DNA from: Warburgia ugandensis | Lineage: Eukaryota > Streptophyta > Magnoliopsida > Canellales > Canellaceae | Direction of reading: 5' to 3' | NCBI GenBank assembly: GCA_035236585.1 | Contig: CP141139.1 | Span: 39,751,217 to 39,815,216 of the forward strand | Length of the DNA: 64,000 nucleotides | Position numbers and translations under genes: made by a program | Shown here: in pieces, positions 13,336 through 25,892 of the stretch | Layout: each line of letters starts with the position of its first letter | How positions within the stretch are numbered: position 1 is the first letter of the stretch | The notes under the pieces: generated by a model | Told to the model about the DNA's origin: nothing | What the model saw: the letters and a program-made list of their open reading frames with translations, nothing else | The model's database searches: none

Positions 13336-13543
13336 TTTGGTTGCAGGGAACGGGCGGAAATTGATTTCCGTGGAAAAAGAACTTTCCATGGAAAGGCTTG
13401 GAAATTGGGGTAATCCATGGAAAGGCTTGGAAACTGGTTACCCCAAATATCCAAAATTTCAATTTCCAGGTATAAAACACTTTCTACGGGAAGGGATCCT
13501 TCTTGTGGAAAATCAGTTTCCATGCATTTCATACCAGCCAAAC
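13336..13543. mobile_element. Tourist/Harbinger-like MITE (208 bp)
   Basis: Terminal inverted repeats: TTTGGTTGCAGGGAACGGG at the left; GTTTGGCTGGTATGAAATG when the right end is reversed; both continue into TGATTTYC-like sequence. Flanked by TTA on both sides (13333-13335 and 13544-13546), the 3-bp duplication typical of PIF/Harbinger. Interior has two direct copies of CCATGGAAAGGCTTGGAAA. No coding capacity, as usual for MITEs. Confidence 0.65.
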
Positions 13544-13546
13544 TTA

Positions 13547-13986
13547 CCAATCAGACGATATTAGTAGTTGAATGCAAGGCCATCAAGAAGCGCGCGTTTT
13601 GTAGTTACTAATAAGATGATTAAGATCGTCTGACAGGTAAATATCTAGGCATATTAATGTCCCTCTTGAGTGAGCACTATCTCAAGAAAAATTTCGTGAC
13701 GTATGAAGAAATAAAAGTAACACATGATGTCTGCAAAACCATGGACTTGTCCATGTAGCTGAAATAAATGCGTAAGCAATTATGTGATGACACAGAGAAT
13801 TCGTCCAGATGCAAAGAAAGTGATATGATGTATGCAAAATCAGGGGTTCCGACATGTGGGTGAAACAAATATTGGCCCAACTATATGCCATCTAGATACA
13901 ATGGAAAAGTAGTTATATGACGAGCACAAAATCATGATCGATGTTGATCCACGTGGTTAAAATAAACTTGGGCCTAAGTAGCTACT
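13547..13986. other. Anonymous sequence with a small inverted repeat
   Basis: CAGACGAT at 13553-13560 and ATCGTCTG near 13626-13633 face each other across about 65 bp; related sequence recurs near 12356. No gene is seen up to the start of the truncated LTR at 13987. Confidence 0.4.
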
Positions 13987-14170
13987 TGGACATCCCCTAG
14001 CTTAGGGTAAGGAATTTTCTTCAAAATAAATAGTCTTATGGCTAATTTAGAGACTTAAACTCTAATTGTAAAGTATTCATACTTACCCTGTAACCAGCAA
14101 AGCAACTAGCTTTTTATTATTAATTTTATGCAAAATACTTATTTATATTATAAAAACTCAAGTTGTTACA
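13987..14170 (-). repeat. Truncated 3' LTR (184 bp) of the Ty3/Tekay-like element
   Basis: Nearly collinear with 25708-25892, ending GTTGTTACA at 14170. Beyond 13987 the similarity to the long LTR stops abruptly. The purine-rich GCAAGAGGAAAGAA on the minus strand just inside is the likely polypurine tract. Confidence 0.8.
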
Positions 14171-15163
14171 TTCTTTCCTCTTGCAAAATTTTCATCCTCG
14201 AAATTTCAGAGTAGTTCAGTGAACAACTGGGGAAACCTTTGTCTCATACGCCTTCTACATCCTAAGTAGCTTCTTCAATCGTATGATGCTGCCATAAGAC
14301 TTTGACTAATGGAATAGTCTTGTTTCTCAAAGTCTTCTCCTTCTAGTCTAAGATCCATACCGGCTTGGTCACAAAAATCAAATCGAGTTGCAGTTCACTT
14401 GGTACTTGCTCCAATACATAGGTAGGATCGAGAATGTGTTTCCTAAGCATTGACACATAGAATACACTATATACCTCTCATAGCTGTGATGAAATTGCTA
14501 ACCGGTATGCCACTTGTCCATTTCTCTCCAGAATCTCAAGTGATCCCACAAATCTCAAGCTTAACTTGCCCTTAATTCCAAACCTCATCACCCCTTTAGT
14601 TGGGTGAGACTTTCAAGAATTAATACATGATCCTCGATTGTAAATTCTAGATCTCTACATTGCTCTTTTGCCTACTGTAGGCAATCATTCACTACTTCTA
14701 GATAACCCGTACGTTCCCTACACACTATTCAATCAATTCTAACTTAAAATTTGTTGTACACCAATATTACTCCAATAAGTCAGTGCTCGACAAGGTCTAC
14801 CATACAATGCCTCGTATAATGCCATGCCAACACTAGAGCGGTGGAAGGCAATACTAAATATCTATGAGGTACCGAATCCTTCCTATATACTCTGCCAAAA
14901 ATGCGATGTAAATCTATTATCCCTGTCAAATATGATGGTCAAAGGCACTCTATGTTAACTTACAATCTCTCTTATATACATCTTTGCCAAGTTCTCTAGT
15001 GATTGCCTTTGCTAAAGAGGAAGAAAGTGTGTGAACTTAATTAGTCTATCTATTATTACCTAAATCATGTCATGCCCACTAAATGTTCAGGGCAATGCCA
15101 TTACAAAGTCCATGGTAATGTGGTTCCACTCTCATTCTGGTAATTCTAAAGTTTGTAATAGTC
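14171..15163 (-). pseudogene. Integrase core and C-terminal part of the Ty3/Tekay-like element
   Basis: Minus-strand translation shows the catalytic core (WNHITMDFVMALP; VPLTIIFDRDNRFTSHFWQ), a gap where the downstream part with the catalytic Glu is missing, ALYGRPCR, and the C-terminal fold (VWILD..EKTLRNKTIPLVK, VLWQHHTIEEAT). The last part is the conserved end of Tekay/Del-type integrases. Many TAG/TGA codons interrupt. The region begins directly after the target duplication of the inserted solo LTR. Confidence 0.8.
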
Positions 15164-15546
15164 CTACCTATGACACCCCAGGTTTTTCATGAAAATTTTT
15201 TGCGTTTATTTCCAAAAGATGGCTCACCTCTAAATTTTAAAATACCAAAATAGCGGAAGATTTTTCTTTGAAATTCATTTTCTCAAAAACTCGGATGTCA
15301 CCTTTAGGCTCACACTATACATATATATAGTTTTTCTAGAAGATAGATATTCATTTCTTAAAAACAGGACCCCTCTAGTGGTTCACTTACACAGCCCCTA
15401 TAAACATCATATTAAATGTCTAATTATTACAATTCAAATGACTAACAACACAATACAAAAACTTTATTAAAGTGTATACCAGATAGCAGAAGTATGTTTG
15501 CTGAATTTCTCTTGTTGTGTACATCTTCTCCTGTCTTTCTGTATCT

Positions 15547-15602
15547 GAGATATTGTAAATATAAAATATATATTTATAATATCTCATCAAGCTATGCTTG
15601 AT
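15547..15602 (+). other. Tandem double hairpin, copy A
   Basis: First stem GAGATATT (15547-15554) pairs with AATATCTC (15578-15585) and extends inward through TAAATATA/TATATTTA. Second stem ATCAAGC (15586-15592), loop TAT, GCTTGAT (15596-15602). See the copies at 48077-48120, 46126-46171, 53494-53536 and 56519-56561. Confidence 0.75.
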
Positions 15603-18509
15603 AGGGGAGTTTAAAAAGCATGTTAAATTTAGATATGAATTAATTAACTTGCATTATTAAGAATATTCATTCTCATAACATTTATATTGATTTGAATTTG
15701 CAATACACTTCATAATTCATTAATCCATTGTTAAACCACGTATCAACATGTTTTATAGTCTAATAATCAATTATTAGCATGTTTCATAAACATCAATAAT
15801 CCATTAATAAATCAAGTATTTACAATTATCATTTATCATTTAAATAAGATAATTCAATTCCATAAACCATACTCTACATAACAGTTCTACCCATGCATAT
15901 ACCCTTATGAAAATTTATATAAAACTAAGCCCTCGATCATATACATATAGCACTTATCCACATCTATGGAAATGTTAAAAGACATACAAAAATATGAATG
16001 CACTCAATAAGTATCATAATTAACATTCCCAGACTATACTGGGTTTTAGAATCATACCCCTCATCATGTGGGGTTCATAATCATCCAGCCTTAGCTGGTA
16101 CATCAATATAAGCCTCATAACCCTCATTATATAGGGTCTACAATCCTCCAGCCACCGCTGGGAAAATAATATAAGGCATATTATCATGCCACATCATATA
16201 AGGCATCTCATAATGCCATAATATAAGCATCATAGTACATCCAATATAAGGACTACATGCACGCAGTCAGATTTCATATAGCGCACCCCAATAACTGCTC
16301 AATAATCCACCTATACCATCCTTGGTGGAAATCACAATATCTATGTCCGAATGGGTGGACCATGGATGTCATAGTGGCGGCCTTCCCATAATTGCCCCAC
16401 CCGACTTTTAGCAACACATAGTGCTTGGTATCTATAATATAATAAATTTCAAAGAGCAGGTGGCCAAACCCTCATAACTCTCCTAGCATAGCATCCCCAG
16501 GCATATGCCTATCTAAAACAAAACTCTCAAGCCTCCATGCCCAGATGTAAAATAATCATAATAGCAGGCGATTTGCGTGTTCACATGTTTCATAATAAGA
16601 ATAACATCCTTACTTATTTGGTAATAATCCACCAAGGATGTATCCTATAAACCTAGACTCATGTACCACCAATACTGACATAGTACCCATGTACCATAAA
16701 CATAATTTCACAATTCGCGTGCATAATGTACAAGTCATAAGCATCAATTATAACATTCAATTCTTTTAATTGACATTATTTTCATCATTTCAATTTAAAG
16801 CATGTCAAATATCAATCATACCATTTTAGTTTCATAACATCCATAATCAGAAATAATATCTTGTTTAGAACATCCACCTTATTATTTAAACATGATGTCT
16901 TAAATTTCCACCCACCTAGTGTGACACGTTCTTCGATTCCACTAACTTTAATCATCCTCTTCTTCATGATCGACCACGCACGCTTCAATCTATACAATGC
17001 ATAAATTTTCTTTTCTTAATACATGCACATATATTTATGTTTAAGTATGATCTAATAGCCAAAAGTGGTCTCATTTTGATCCTCATCTATCTTTTAATGA
17101 TTTTAAAGATAGTATTAAGGCCTGACTCCAAGGATAATTGGCCAGGTAGTTCAAGTGAGACCAAATGTGTCTAAGTGTACCCCTGCTGGTCTAACCAGGT
17201 GTACCTTGGTGTTCTACACAAAATCAAAGTCAAACCACGACTTGATACATTGGAAAATTTTCTATTCTATATGGTCAATGACATCATTAATTGTTGTACC
17301 AAGAAGTATGGGTAGGATCAATAAGATTGGGTAGTTATTTGGAAATCCCAAGTCTTCAATTCATTACAAGCACTTCTCCTGATCCACCAGGTGCGTGCTT
17401 TACCATTCTGTAATTTATGCTTGTTGTCACTTATCTTTTACTGAAACTTCCAATCATATTTTTAGTGACAATAGTGTCAATATTAGATCCATGCAAATGG
17501 TGGTCATACATGTCAACTTTATTACTGAAGCCTAAACTAAACAGTTAAGAAGAGCTAATATCAAGTTCCAGCATGAAATCATTTCATAAAAGAAGCTAAT
17601 TAGAGGAATACTACTAGGATTGGTTCCTAGTTAATTGAGTGGAACTTGATATTTGAATGTGAACCATTTAACATTTTACTTTACATCACCCATCCACTTA
17701 AAAGTTAAGCCATTGGCTGGATAGGTAGCATTATCAGTGTGAATTTTGTACAAAAGCACACCATAGTAAAGCCCAGAGTACAAATGGTGTGGGCCATACT
17801 AAATGTGCAGTAATAGGCCATTAAAATGTTGCAGATTTTTCATTTGAAAACAAATCAATGGCTGAATAATGCTGGATAGTCAAATTTGTCACAGATATAT
17901 TGACCTATTGTATTATCAACAATATATTCATCATCAAGGATCGTGTCTATGTAGATTTTTATGTATCAGCACATGTAAGAGTCACTAGCGTATGGTGGCC
18001 ATTGGATCTATCATCTACAGATGATCTGACGGCTAAGTTTGGTCAAATGGTGTATATGTCATGTGATTTGATGATCAGAACTCAAACAAAGATTCCCGAA
18101 GTTCTAATCAATCTCCATAACTAGTGGGATAAAAAGAAATTTCTCAGTTTCTCTCCAAAACCCTAGATCTGCATGCATCTATACAAATCCCTCAAAATAG
18201 TGAACATTCAAGACAAAAACGAAGTTGGGTTTTCATAGAATTACCTGCGTTGTGATTAAAACCCCTAATCACTACTGCAGAAGACGCATTTATTTTGAAT
18301 TTTTTGATGACTCTTCACTCGTGTATTGTTCTCCCCTTTGATCCAGTGTCGTTTCTCCCTCGATCACGGCAAAACCAAAGGGGTTTTCTTCTCATCTCTA
18401 TGCAAAACAAAATGGACAGCTCGGATCAAAGATCCGAGTAGTCCACCTCACCAATGACACCATTCTTTTCAATGACAAGAAGCCCTAACGCCTCCTCTCC
18501 GGCGTGCAG

Positions 18510-18615
18510 GTCGCTCTTTTTTCTTTTTTTCCCTTCCCTTCCTCTTCTTCTCCCCTCCTCCTTTCTCCTTCCTCTTCCTTCTTCTTTTCTTTCTTCTATC
18601 CTCTCTCTCGTCGAG
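18510..18615 (+). repeat. Polypyrimidine tract in LTR A
   Basis: About 100 nt almost entirely of C and T (CTTCCTCTTCTTCTCCCCTC and similar). The same kind of tract precedes the GGGGTGCC motif in LTR D. Plant LTR leader regions are often CT-rich. Confidence 0.7.
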
Positions 18616-18666
18616 TTTCTTTCAGTTTGGGAAACATACCTACTGTCTATTTCATTCCACTTAAGT

Positions 18667-18698
18667 GAGGGGGTGCCATTATCAAATGTGGCCCCCTT
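18667..18698 (+). other. GGGGGTGCC...GGCCCCC hairpin, copy A
   Basis: GAGGGGGTGCC faces GGCCCCCTTC across the loop ATTATCAAATGT. Present in the same relative place in LTRs D (55918-55948) and E (58745-58771) and in a fragment at 40061-40089. Confidence 0.6.
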
Positions 18699-19225
18699 CA
18701 CTAAGTTATTTAAATTATTTTTCTTTTTCTTTTTCCTTTTATATGTTAAACACCCCATCATTATGTTCTTTCCTTATGATTCCACTAAGCATAATTTAGT
18801 CAATGTGCATGATTGCTGCACGTGCAACACCTCATTACAATCGGACCCATATTTCTACAAGTGGGGCCCACTGGTAAACTTATTAAAATACCCTTTTGTA
18901 AGAAAATTACCATTTATTAGTCTGATCTCTAATTTTTGCTAACTCGGTGTCGTTGAAATCGTATCGACGAGTAGAATCCAAATTTGATAATTTCAAATCC
19001 AAGTTATAAGTTTGTTTTTAGCCTTCAATGACCAAAATATCTCTAACTTTGAAGTCCCATAACTTCCTCATTCGGACTCCGTTTTCAGCGTTCTTTGAGT
19101 CATTGGATTCCTGAGTAGAATCTAACTATTTATATTTCAATTCCTGATTCTTATTCCATAAAAAGTTACCCTCGTAGAAAACTCATACCTCGATCATGCA
19201 ATAGTAGAATTTTGGAGTTGTTACA

Positions 19226-21400
19226 CTACCAGTCTTTGCTGCTCTACCTCACCCTTTGACAAGTTAGACATATCACCACACTCAACAATGTCTTGTTTCA
19301 TGCCCTCCCACCAAAAATTCCTCTTCAAATCTTGATTCATTTTTATACAACCAGGGTGAACGGTAACCTTCGAGTTATGTGCCTCTTGTAATAATTCTTG
19401 TCTTGGCCCGACTACTACTAGCACCACAAGTCTACCCTGAAAGCGTACTCCTCCATTAGTACCCATAAAGAATCCAACTTTGCTACTCATGCCTTGAGTC
19501 TCCCCACAACTCTTTCTAAGCTAGTAGAATCTGATCTATAAAGGATGATCTTATTGACACATTTGCTACCATCCCCTTCATCTTTCTACGTAAAGCATCT
19601 GCCACAACTATTCGCCTTTACCAAGGTAATACAGGATGGTGAAATCGTAGTCCTTCAAATACTCCATTCGTGTCCTCTGTCTTATGTTTAGGTTACTCTA
19701 AGAAAATATGTGCTTAAGACTTTTATGATATGTAAAGACTTCAAATTTTTCACCATATAAATAATGTCTTCATATCTTCAAAGAAAAAACCATGCAGCCA
19801 ACTCCAGATCATGGGTGGGATAGTTTACCTTATGAGTCTTTAACTGTCTACAAGCATAAGGGATCACCTTCCCATATCGCATCAACATGCACCCGTCCCT
19901 CACCCGAGGCATCACTGTAAGCTGCAAATCCTCCACTGCCACGAGTAAGATTAGAATAGGTGTTGTAGCAAGCCTTATGTTCAATTTTTGAAAACTCCAT
20001 TCACATTCCTTCATCCACTCGAACTTCTTCTCCTTCTTAATCAACTGGGTCATAGGTTGCACAATGCGAAGAAAACCTTTTATGGATCTTTTGCGATACC
20101 CAACCAACCAAGAAAACTGCAAATCTCTATCACAGTCATAGGCCTTTCCCAGTTGGTGATTGCCTCTATCTTTATGGGATCAATAGAAATATCATCTGTA
20201 AGAATAACATAACCAAGGAAGTGGATTCGATCAAGCCAAAACTCACACTTAGAGAATTTCACATGCAACTGATGAATCCGGAGAGTATGTAACACAATTT
20301 GCAAGTCTTCTTGATGTTCTTCATGGCTGCTAAAGTACACCAAAATATCATCAACAAATACAATTACAAATCTATCCAAATTCTCCTTAAACACTTCATT
20401 TATTAAATCCACTAGCAAGTGCATTTGCCAATCCAAATAGCATCACCAAGAACTCATAATGACCATATTAAATTCTAAATGATGTCTTTGAAATATCCTC
20501 GTCTTGTATCTGTAATTGGTGGTATCCCAATCTCAAGTCAATCTTTAAAATTACCTTGACAAATTGTAGTTGATCAAAAATGTCATCAATGCATGGTAAT
20601 GGGTACTTATTCTTGACGAATAACATTCGGGCTCTCAAGGTGAAACACTTGGTTAGATAAACCCATGATCCAACAACTCTTGAATATGCAACTTTAACTC
20701 CTTCAACTCTGCTAGAGCCATGTGGTAAGGTGCCTTCGAGATGGGAGCTATCCTTTGCAATAACTCGAAAAGTCCATTTCTCGTTTTGGAGGTAAACTAG
20801 GCAATTCCTCTGGAAATACATCCTAGAATTCCCAAACTATATTAATCTCATCAATCTTTGGCCCTAAATCTTCTTAAGCCACAACACTAGTTAAATATGC
20901 CTAATGCCCTCTAGTGAGTAGCTGTGTAGCTTGCATTGCTGAGATAGTACTCATTCCTTGTGAATCTAACTTACCCCGAAAGGTAAGGGTTTCCCTTCCT
21001 AGGCTATAAAGAGTCACTTTCTTCTTCTTATAGACGATTATTACCCCTTTGTCTAACAACTAATCCATACCCAAGATCACGTCAATATACATCATTCCCA
21101 AGAGGATTTGGTTGCCACTAAGTTCTTAATCAGACACATAAATAGGCACATCTTGTAGGAATTCACAAGCCATTATGGATTCCCTTACTAGAGTACTAAC
21201 TTCTAAACAGAAACCTAATCTTTATATGGTGTATTTCATACATGATGCAAAGCTATGGGATATAAATGAATGTGTGGAGCCTTGATCAATTAATACATGA
21301 GCAAGTCTATTAGAAATTAGAAGAGTACCTTCTATCACAGTATTGGAAGCCTGAGCTTGCTTCGTGGTTAATGCAAATACTCTACCTTGGCATCATGGTA
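19226..21400 (-). pseudogene. Protease, RT, RNase H and integrase zinc region of the Ty3/Tekay-like element
   Basis: On the minus strand: protease near 21340-21230 (HVLIDQGSTHSFISHSFA; the usual DSG/DTG triad is DQG), then DVILGMDWL-like and LLDKGVIIV near 21060; a spacer with [12 protein letters not shown] near 20800; RT with the [20 protein letters not shown] block near 20550 and VIVFVDDILVY near 20350; RNase H with [20 protein letters not shown] near 19840; integrase zinc finger with HNSKVTVHPGCIKMNQDLKR near 19360. These are standard Ty3 blocks in normal order. Frameshifts between 20468 and 20436 and many stops make it inactive. The region ends at the CTACC duplication of LTR A. Confidence 0.88.
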
Positions 21401-21429
21401 CTACTTCTTAGCGGGGATGATCATGTTTC

Positions 21430-22360
21430 TTCTTTCGGCAATCACAAATGAAATGTCCTTGCCACATGAGAAATATCAGCACTACTCAACAAAGCAACTT
21501 CTCCCTTGATGGAATTTATGCCAAGTAGGGCATTGTGTGCAGTCACCCTCTTTCTTCTTGAAGTTAGTCCTCAATGATCCTTGTGGCTGCTTAATTTTGG
21601 ATGGTGCAGTGAGTCTCCTTCCCTTCCAAAATAGTTTCTCTACCCATTATTCCTTTCACAATCTTTTATTGAGTCTCCTGACAATGAAAGGCAATTCCAC
21701 TACCTTGGATAGTGAGGACAGTTGGCAGCCAAAACCTTACTCTTCAAGTGGAAATTGAGTCTCCTGACAAACTTCTGAATAGCTCTTAGTTTTGTGGGGC
21801 ACACCTCAGGGGTAAACCATCTCAACTTGACTAACTTCATCTCATATTGTTCCACTATCATGGAAACTAGCACCAAGGTAAGAAACTCCTACTCCTTTTA
21901 CTCTTGTACATGTGGAGGAAAGTACTTGTCAATGAATAAAAGGTTAAAATCATCCCATTCAATCTTTTTCATCTCACTGAAGTAGGTTCTCTCAGCAATA
22001 GGCCACAATGTAATGCTTCTCCTGTCAGCACAAAAGTAGCCACCTACCTATCTATCTTCTGACACATTCATTGTTTTAAATATATTTTTCAAACTTTTGG
22101 TCCTTCCTCACCTAAAAATTTGGGATCAATCTTTTTGAAATGCCCAAACAAAGTATCTTCCATTGTCCCTATTCATTCTCCTCCATCTTCCACCCTTAGC
22201 TCTCCTCCTTGTCTAGGAGTCTACAATTGTTGTTTCATCCATTGTAAGAGAAGCTCTACATGTCTTCCACCATATCATTTTGGACCTTCGTATTTTCTTA
22301 AGCTTCAAAGGAAGAGATCTCAACCACATTAGCAGCTCTACATCTCTTTGGTGTCATTTG
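21430..22360 (-). pseudogene. Gag remnant of the Ty3/Tekay-like element
   Basis: Minus-strand pieces match the retrotransposon gag domain: KIEWDDFNLLFIDKYFPPHV and EFLTLVLVSMIVEQYEMKLV (about 21990-21850), FVRRLNFHLKSK (about 21770), then a degraded CCHC knuckle near 21470-21420 (SCGKDISF in place of CGQxGH). Capsid protein that packages element RNA. Stops and shifts throughout. Confidence 0.7.
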
Positions 22361-22484
22361 AATTTTTAATAATAATAATAAATCTAATGAGTTCTTATTT
22401 TGACTTACTATACCTATGACTCATTTTCTCACTATTAACTATTATAGTTCCCAAGTTGTTTTGCATGTGACCAGTAGAAACTAT

Positions 22485-22496
22485 GATGTGATACCA
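22485..22496 (-). other. Primer-binding site of the Ty3/Tekay-like element (initiator tRNA-Met type)
   Basis: TGGTATCACATC on the minus strand, against TGGTATCAGAGC for the intact chromovirus in this window: 9 of 12 match. It lies 2 nt from the end of the 5' LTR. Confidence 0.65.
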
Positions 22497-22498
22497 AT

Positions 22499-25400
22499 TG
22501 TGATGTCCTAGGCTTTTAGAAACAAATTTTAAAAATTTATTTGACAAGATCCTAAGTAAAAAAAATTTTAAACATTTTCAAATATACCATATATAATAGT
22601 TTCTAAAACTGCCCTTGCAAGCCTAGATGTCTTATCAAAACTCCACATATAGCCAAAATAAGTACATAAGAATAGCATTGCCAAGACCCACAAGTCATAG
22701 CCCAAACAACCATAATAAAACTATAATTATATGATGATATTCTAATATTTATAATAAAATCCATTACCTTATTACATTCTCAATGTTGAATAGTATTCTA
22801 AAACAAAGTAAGGTAACTTGTTCATTCTTGTACTTTCTCTCTCATTGATCCTAAGCCTCCCACAACGCATTAATTCTCTCTTTTAACCAAAAGATTGACT
22901 TGATATTATTGGAGGAGGAGAATACAACCACTCAATGGGAAATTATAAACCAAAAGAAACATGTAAAAAACACATGAATGCATAGAGATACTAAGATGTA
23001 AGTGATTAAACGCTATCGATATCAAACCTCGGTAGCGATTAAATATCAAAGTCCAAAATAAATCGCATCAAGTGTTATAAATCTCGATAAAAAAAAGTAC
23101 ACAACATTAGAAGTTGTACCAAATATCTAAAACATGTCACATAGTATTAAACTGATCAGACAGCAGTATCCTACTAAGTCCATAAAGACAAATGGTCTAA
23201 ATCCCTCAAGGTTAATTGACCTGACCATATATGTCAATGTCATATCTAGCCTAATATGCACATACAGAGAACCAGCATCTCCTACCTACATTCAATCATG
23301 GATATCGCAAGGCCTACACCGGTCCTCATGGGGGAGAATAGATCACATTGAATGGAAAGTCTCATGATGTTTCCAAATACACAAAAGCCTTTAACTTAGG
23401 TAGGTATCAAATTTTCATTTCATAATGTCAGTGGTCAACTACAGTCCTAGCATAACAAAGTACTAAGGCCTAAATTATCACCCCTCACAAATGACTCCAA
23501 AGAGTTTTCAAATAGCGTGAATCACACCCTCAATGCACGGTTAAATAAACACTTGTTGGAGTGAAAGCTCCAAAAATCTCAATAAATACATCCAACCCAA
23601 CAATGCACATATCATTTCAAATACTCACATCACATACTTTCAAATACACATCCCCCTTAAGCAAAATATTTGGCAAATCAGTAATTCAAGGAAGTATAAA
23701 CTTTATTCAAAAAATCATCATGTTAAGTTCAAGATTTTCATTCACATGCAATTATCATAAACTTTACTAACCTAGAAATGATATAAGCAATTTTCTAGTT
23801 CATCAATCAAACACCTGACAATCAAAGAGAAGAGATGTGTAGGTGCTAAACAGTCATGGGGATGTGCACAAGTGATGGGTTCAAAGATGCTAGTCAAAAC
23901 AAATCAATGGATGTGAGCATATATATATGGGATCAATGGTGTGATTTAAAATAACCCATAGATGGGTGCGCAAGAAATTATAGGGGATCGGCCCATGTGA
24001 TTCAAATCATATCTAAGTAATTAAAAGTTGGAATATTCATGAGGGCTACATGGGAATGTGTATGGTTAAAACTTAGAATATTAGCATGGGCTACATGGGA
24101 GTGTTATGGTTTTTAAAGCTCAAAAAATTCATGTGGGTTACATGGCCTATGTGCACATAAAGTGTGTATGTTTAGAAATATAATCAATAGTTAGGATCAT
24201 AGATCATGGATGAGTGTGCCTGCTTAGAGCATGGATGAAATCTTACAACTAGATGAGGGCTTAGAACTATATTGTATAAATTAACTATTGGATTGAGCTA
24301 ATAAGGAAGCACGTGCATGTAATGGGTTGGTCAATTCATGCATTCGCTTAATCTAAAGTTGAGAATGATAAGGGTACTTGGTATCCTAGATTATCAATCT
24401 AGAGATGCATATAAAAGAAAATTGTGCACATGATTCTAAGTCGTGGATATTTCATGTAGGATGCTTGGGTCATGTACCAAGACACATTCGTATTTAGTTA
24501 TTAGGGATGATTGTATGAATTGCATGAATTCTTAAAATGTGGGATGTGGTGATATCTCATGCACATGCACTTACTAACATGAACAACTAATTGAATCACT
24601 TAGATCTAAGAATTAAATGCTACCATGCCAACATTGTGTAGTCCATGGCTACATGTGCATGGTCCTTGGGTTTGAAAATTAAAAATGCCCCTTAACCAAT
24701 CAAGGAAACGGGAGGGTCTATAATCTACGAATTGATTGAGAAGTCAAAGACATTCTCGAGTGGAGAAAGATATATGCACTCTTCATTATTAAATGATGAA
24801 TAAAGACCCAACAATAGTCGTGCATGACAATGCGCTACTTTGGATGATAATCAATGAATGACACAAAGCCAAGTCTATACTCGTAATAGACGGTGTGTGT
24901 GTGGGGTATGGTGGAGCAGGTGATGTGTGCATGAGGTAAATTTGAGTGGATAATGTGAGTATGAGATGTAATTTGATGGTGGTGTGTGCATGAAAAAGAA
25001 AAGAAAAGAGTATACGTGGATGATTTATTATTATCAATCAACATATAAGCTTTCACACGAATTAGGTTTCATATACTTCATCATGCATTTAATATTGAGG
25101 TTCAAGGCAAAACAACTTCATGTACTCCATACGCCTATAATAAATAAATCCATGCACCTTGAACAAAATAAATTTTTAGATGATGCATCTATATGAACAT
25201 GAATCAAAGGTGATATTTAAATTCTTCATAGTTATTTTGCCAATATAAACATAGATCAACAACATGAACTGAACAACAACTAAGCATGGACATGCAAACT
25301 TCAATTGCAAAATTAACAATTTAATTTGAATAAAAACTAATCATAAGTGCAGATAAATAGGATAAATCCATGACCTTGAAAACAAAATAGATCTAACCTA

Positions 25401-25892
25401 GAGTAACCATACCCCCTATTTGGTTGTTAATTTATCATTCTGTACATTCTTCTTTTCCAAAAGGCAACGATATGATCTTTGCCTTGTTGCAGCGTCTCTC
25501 TCTCTCTCTCGTATTTCTCCCCTTCTTTCTCCACCTAACCAATTTTATTTGGTCCCCCATACTATTTTGTGTTATATCATATTTATATATGCTTCTCCTT
25601 TGTATCCACTTTTTGTTATATATCCCAAAATTCTTTAGATTCCTCTCAATCTCTTCTATTTTTTTCTTATTATAGTTTATCTTAGTTTTCTAAGAGATTC
25701 ATTGCGCTTGGACATCCCCTAGCTTTGGGTAAAGAATTTTCTCCAAAAACGATAATCTTATGGCTAATTTAGTGACTTAAACTTTAGTTCTAAAATGTTC
25801 ATACTTACCCTATAACAAACAGAGCAACTAGCTTTTTACTGTTAATTTCATGCAAAATAAATATTTATATTATAAAAACTCAAATTGTTACG
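22499..25892 (-). repeat. 5' LTR (3.39 kb) of the Ty3/Tekay-like element
   Basis: Plus-strand ends TGTGATGTCCTAGG and CAAATTGTTACG (the last A changed to G). The terminal 185 bp match the cut-down 3' LTR at 13987-14170. No coding capacity; the CT-rich stretch at 25494-25530 and GGTCCCCC at 25551-25558 resemble features near the end of the solo LTRs. Open frames inside it are shadows of low-complexity sequence. Confidence 0.75.

Larger units (their letters stand above)
15169..19225 (+). mobile_element. Solo LTR A (4.06 kb) inserted in the integrase of the Ty3/Tekay-like element
   Basis: Starts TATGACACCCCAGG and ends GGAGTTGTTACA, with the 5-bp duplication CTACC at 15164-15168 and 19226-19230. 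It shares with other LTR copies in this window: the ACACCCCAGG start; the double hairpin (15547-15602); a polypyrimidine tract (18510-18610); the motif GGGGTGCCATTATCAA (18669-18684); and ATCGTATCGACGAG (18959-18972). No internal coding region and a single set of ends mean a solo LTR left by recombination. It interrupts integrase reading that resumes on either side. No gene lies within it. Confidence 0.85.
13987..25892 (-). mobile_element. Decayed Ty3 (Tekay/Del-like) retrotransposon, with a nested solo LTR
   Basis: Order on the minus strand: 5' LTR (25892-22499), primer site, gag, protease, RT, RNase H, integrase, short remnant of the 3' LTR (14170-13987). A 4.06-kb foreign solo LTR splits the integrase. 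Excluding it the element is about 7.8 kb. Stop codons and frameshifts are spread through all domains. The two LTR ends agree over the shared 184 bp (for example TTGGACATCCCCTAGCTT, TCTTATGGCTAATTTAG, GCAACTAGCTTTTTA), confirming they belong together. The 3' LTR lost everything outside 13987-14170, so no target duplication can be found. Confidence 0.85.

Noticed and set aside
18454-18942. 162-codon open frame rich in Leu, Phe, Pro and Ser
   Set aside because: It translates a polypyrimidine tract inside solo LTR A; composition is purely that of CT repeats and the matching tract in LTR D gives a similar empty frame.
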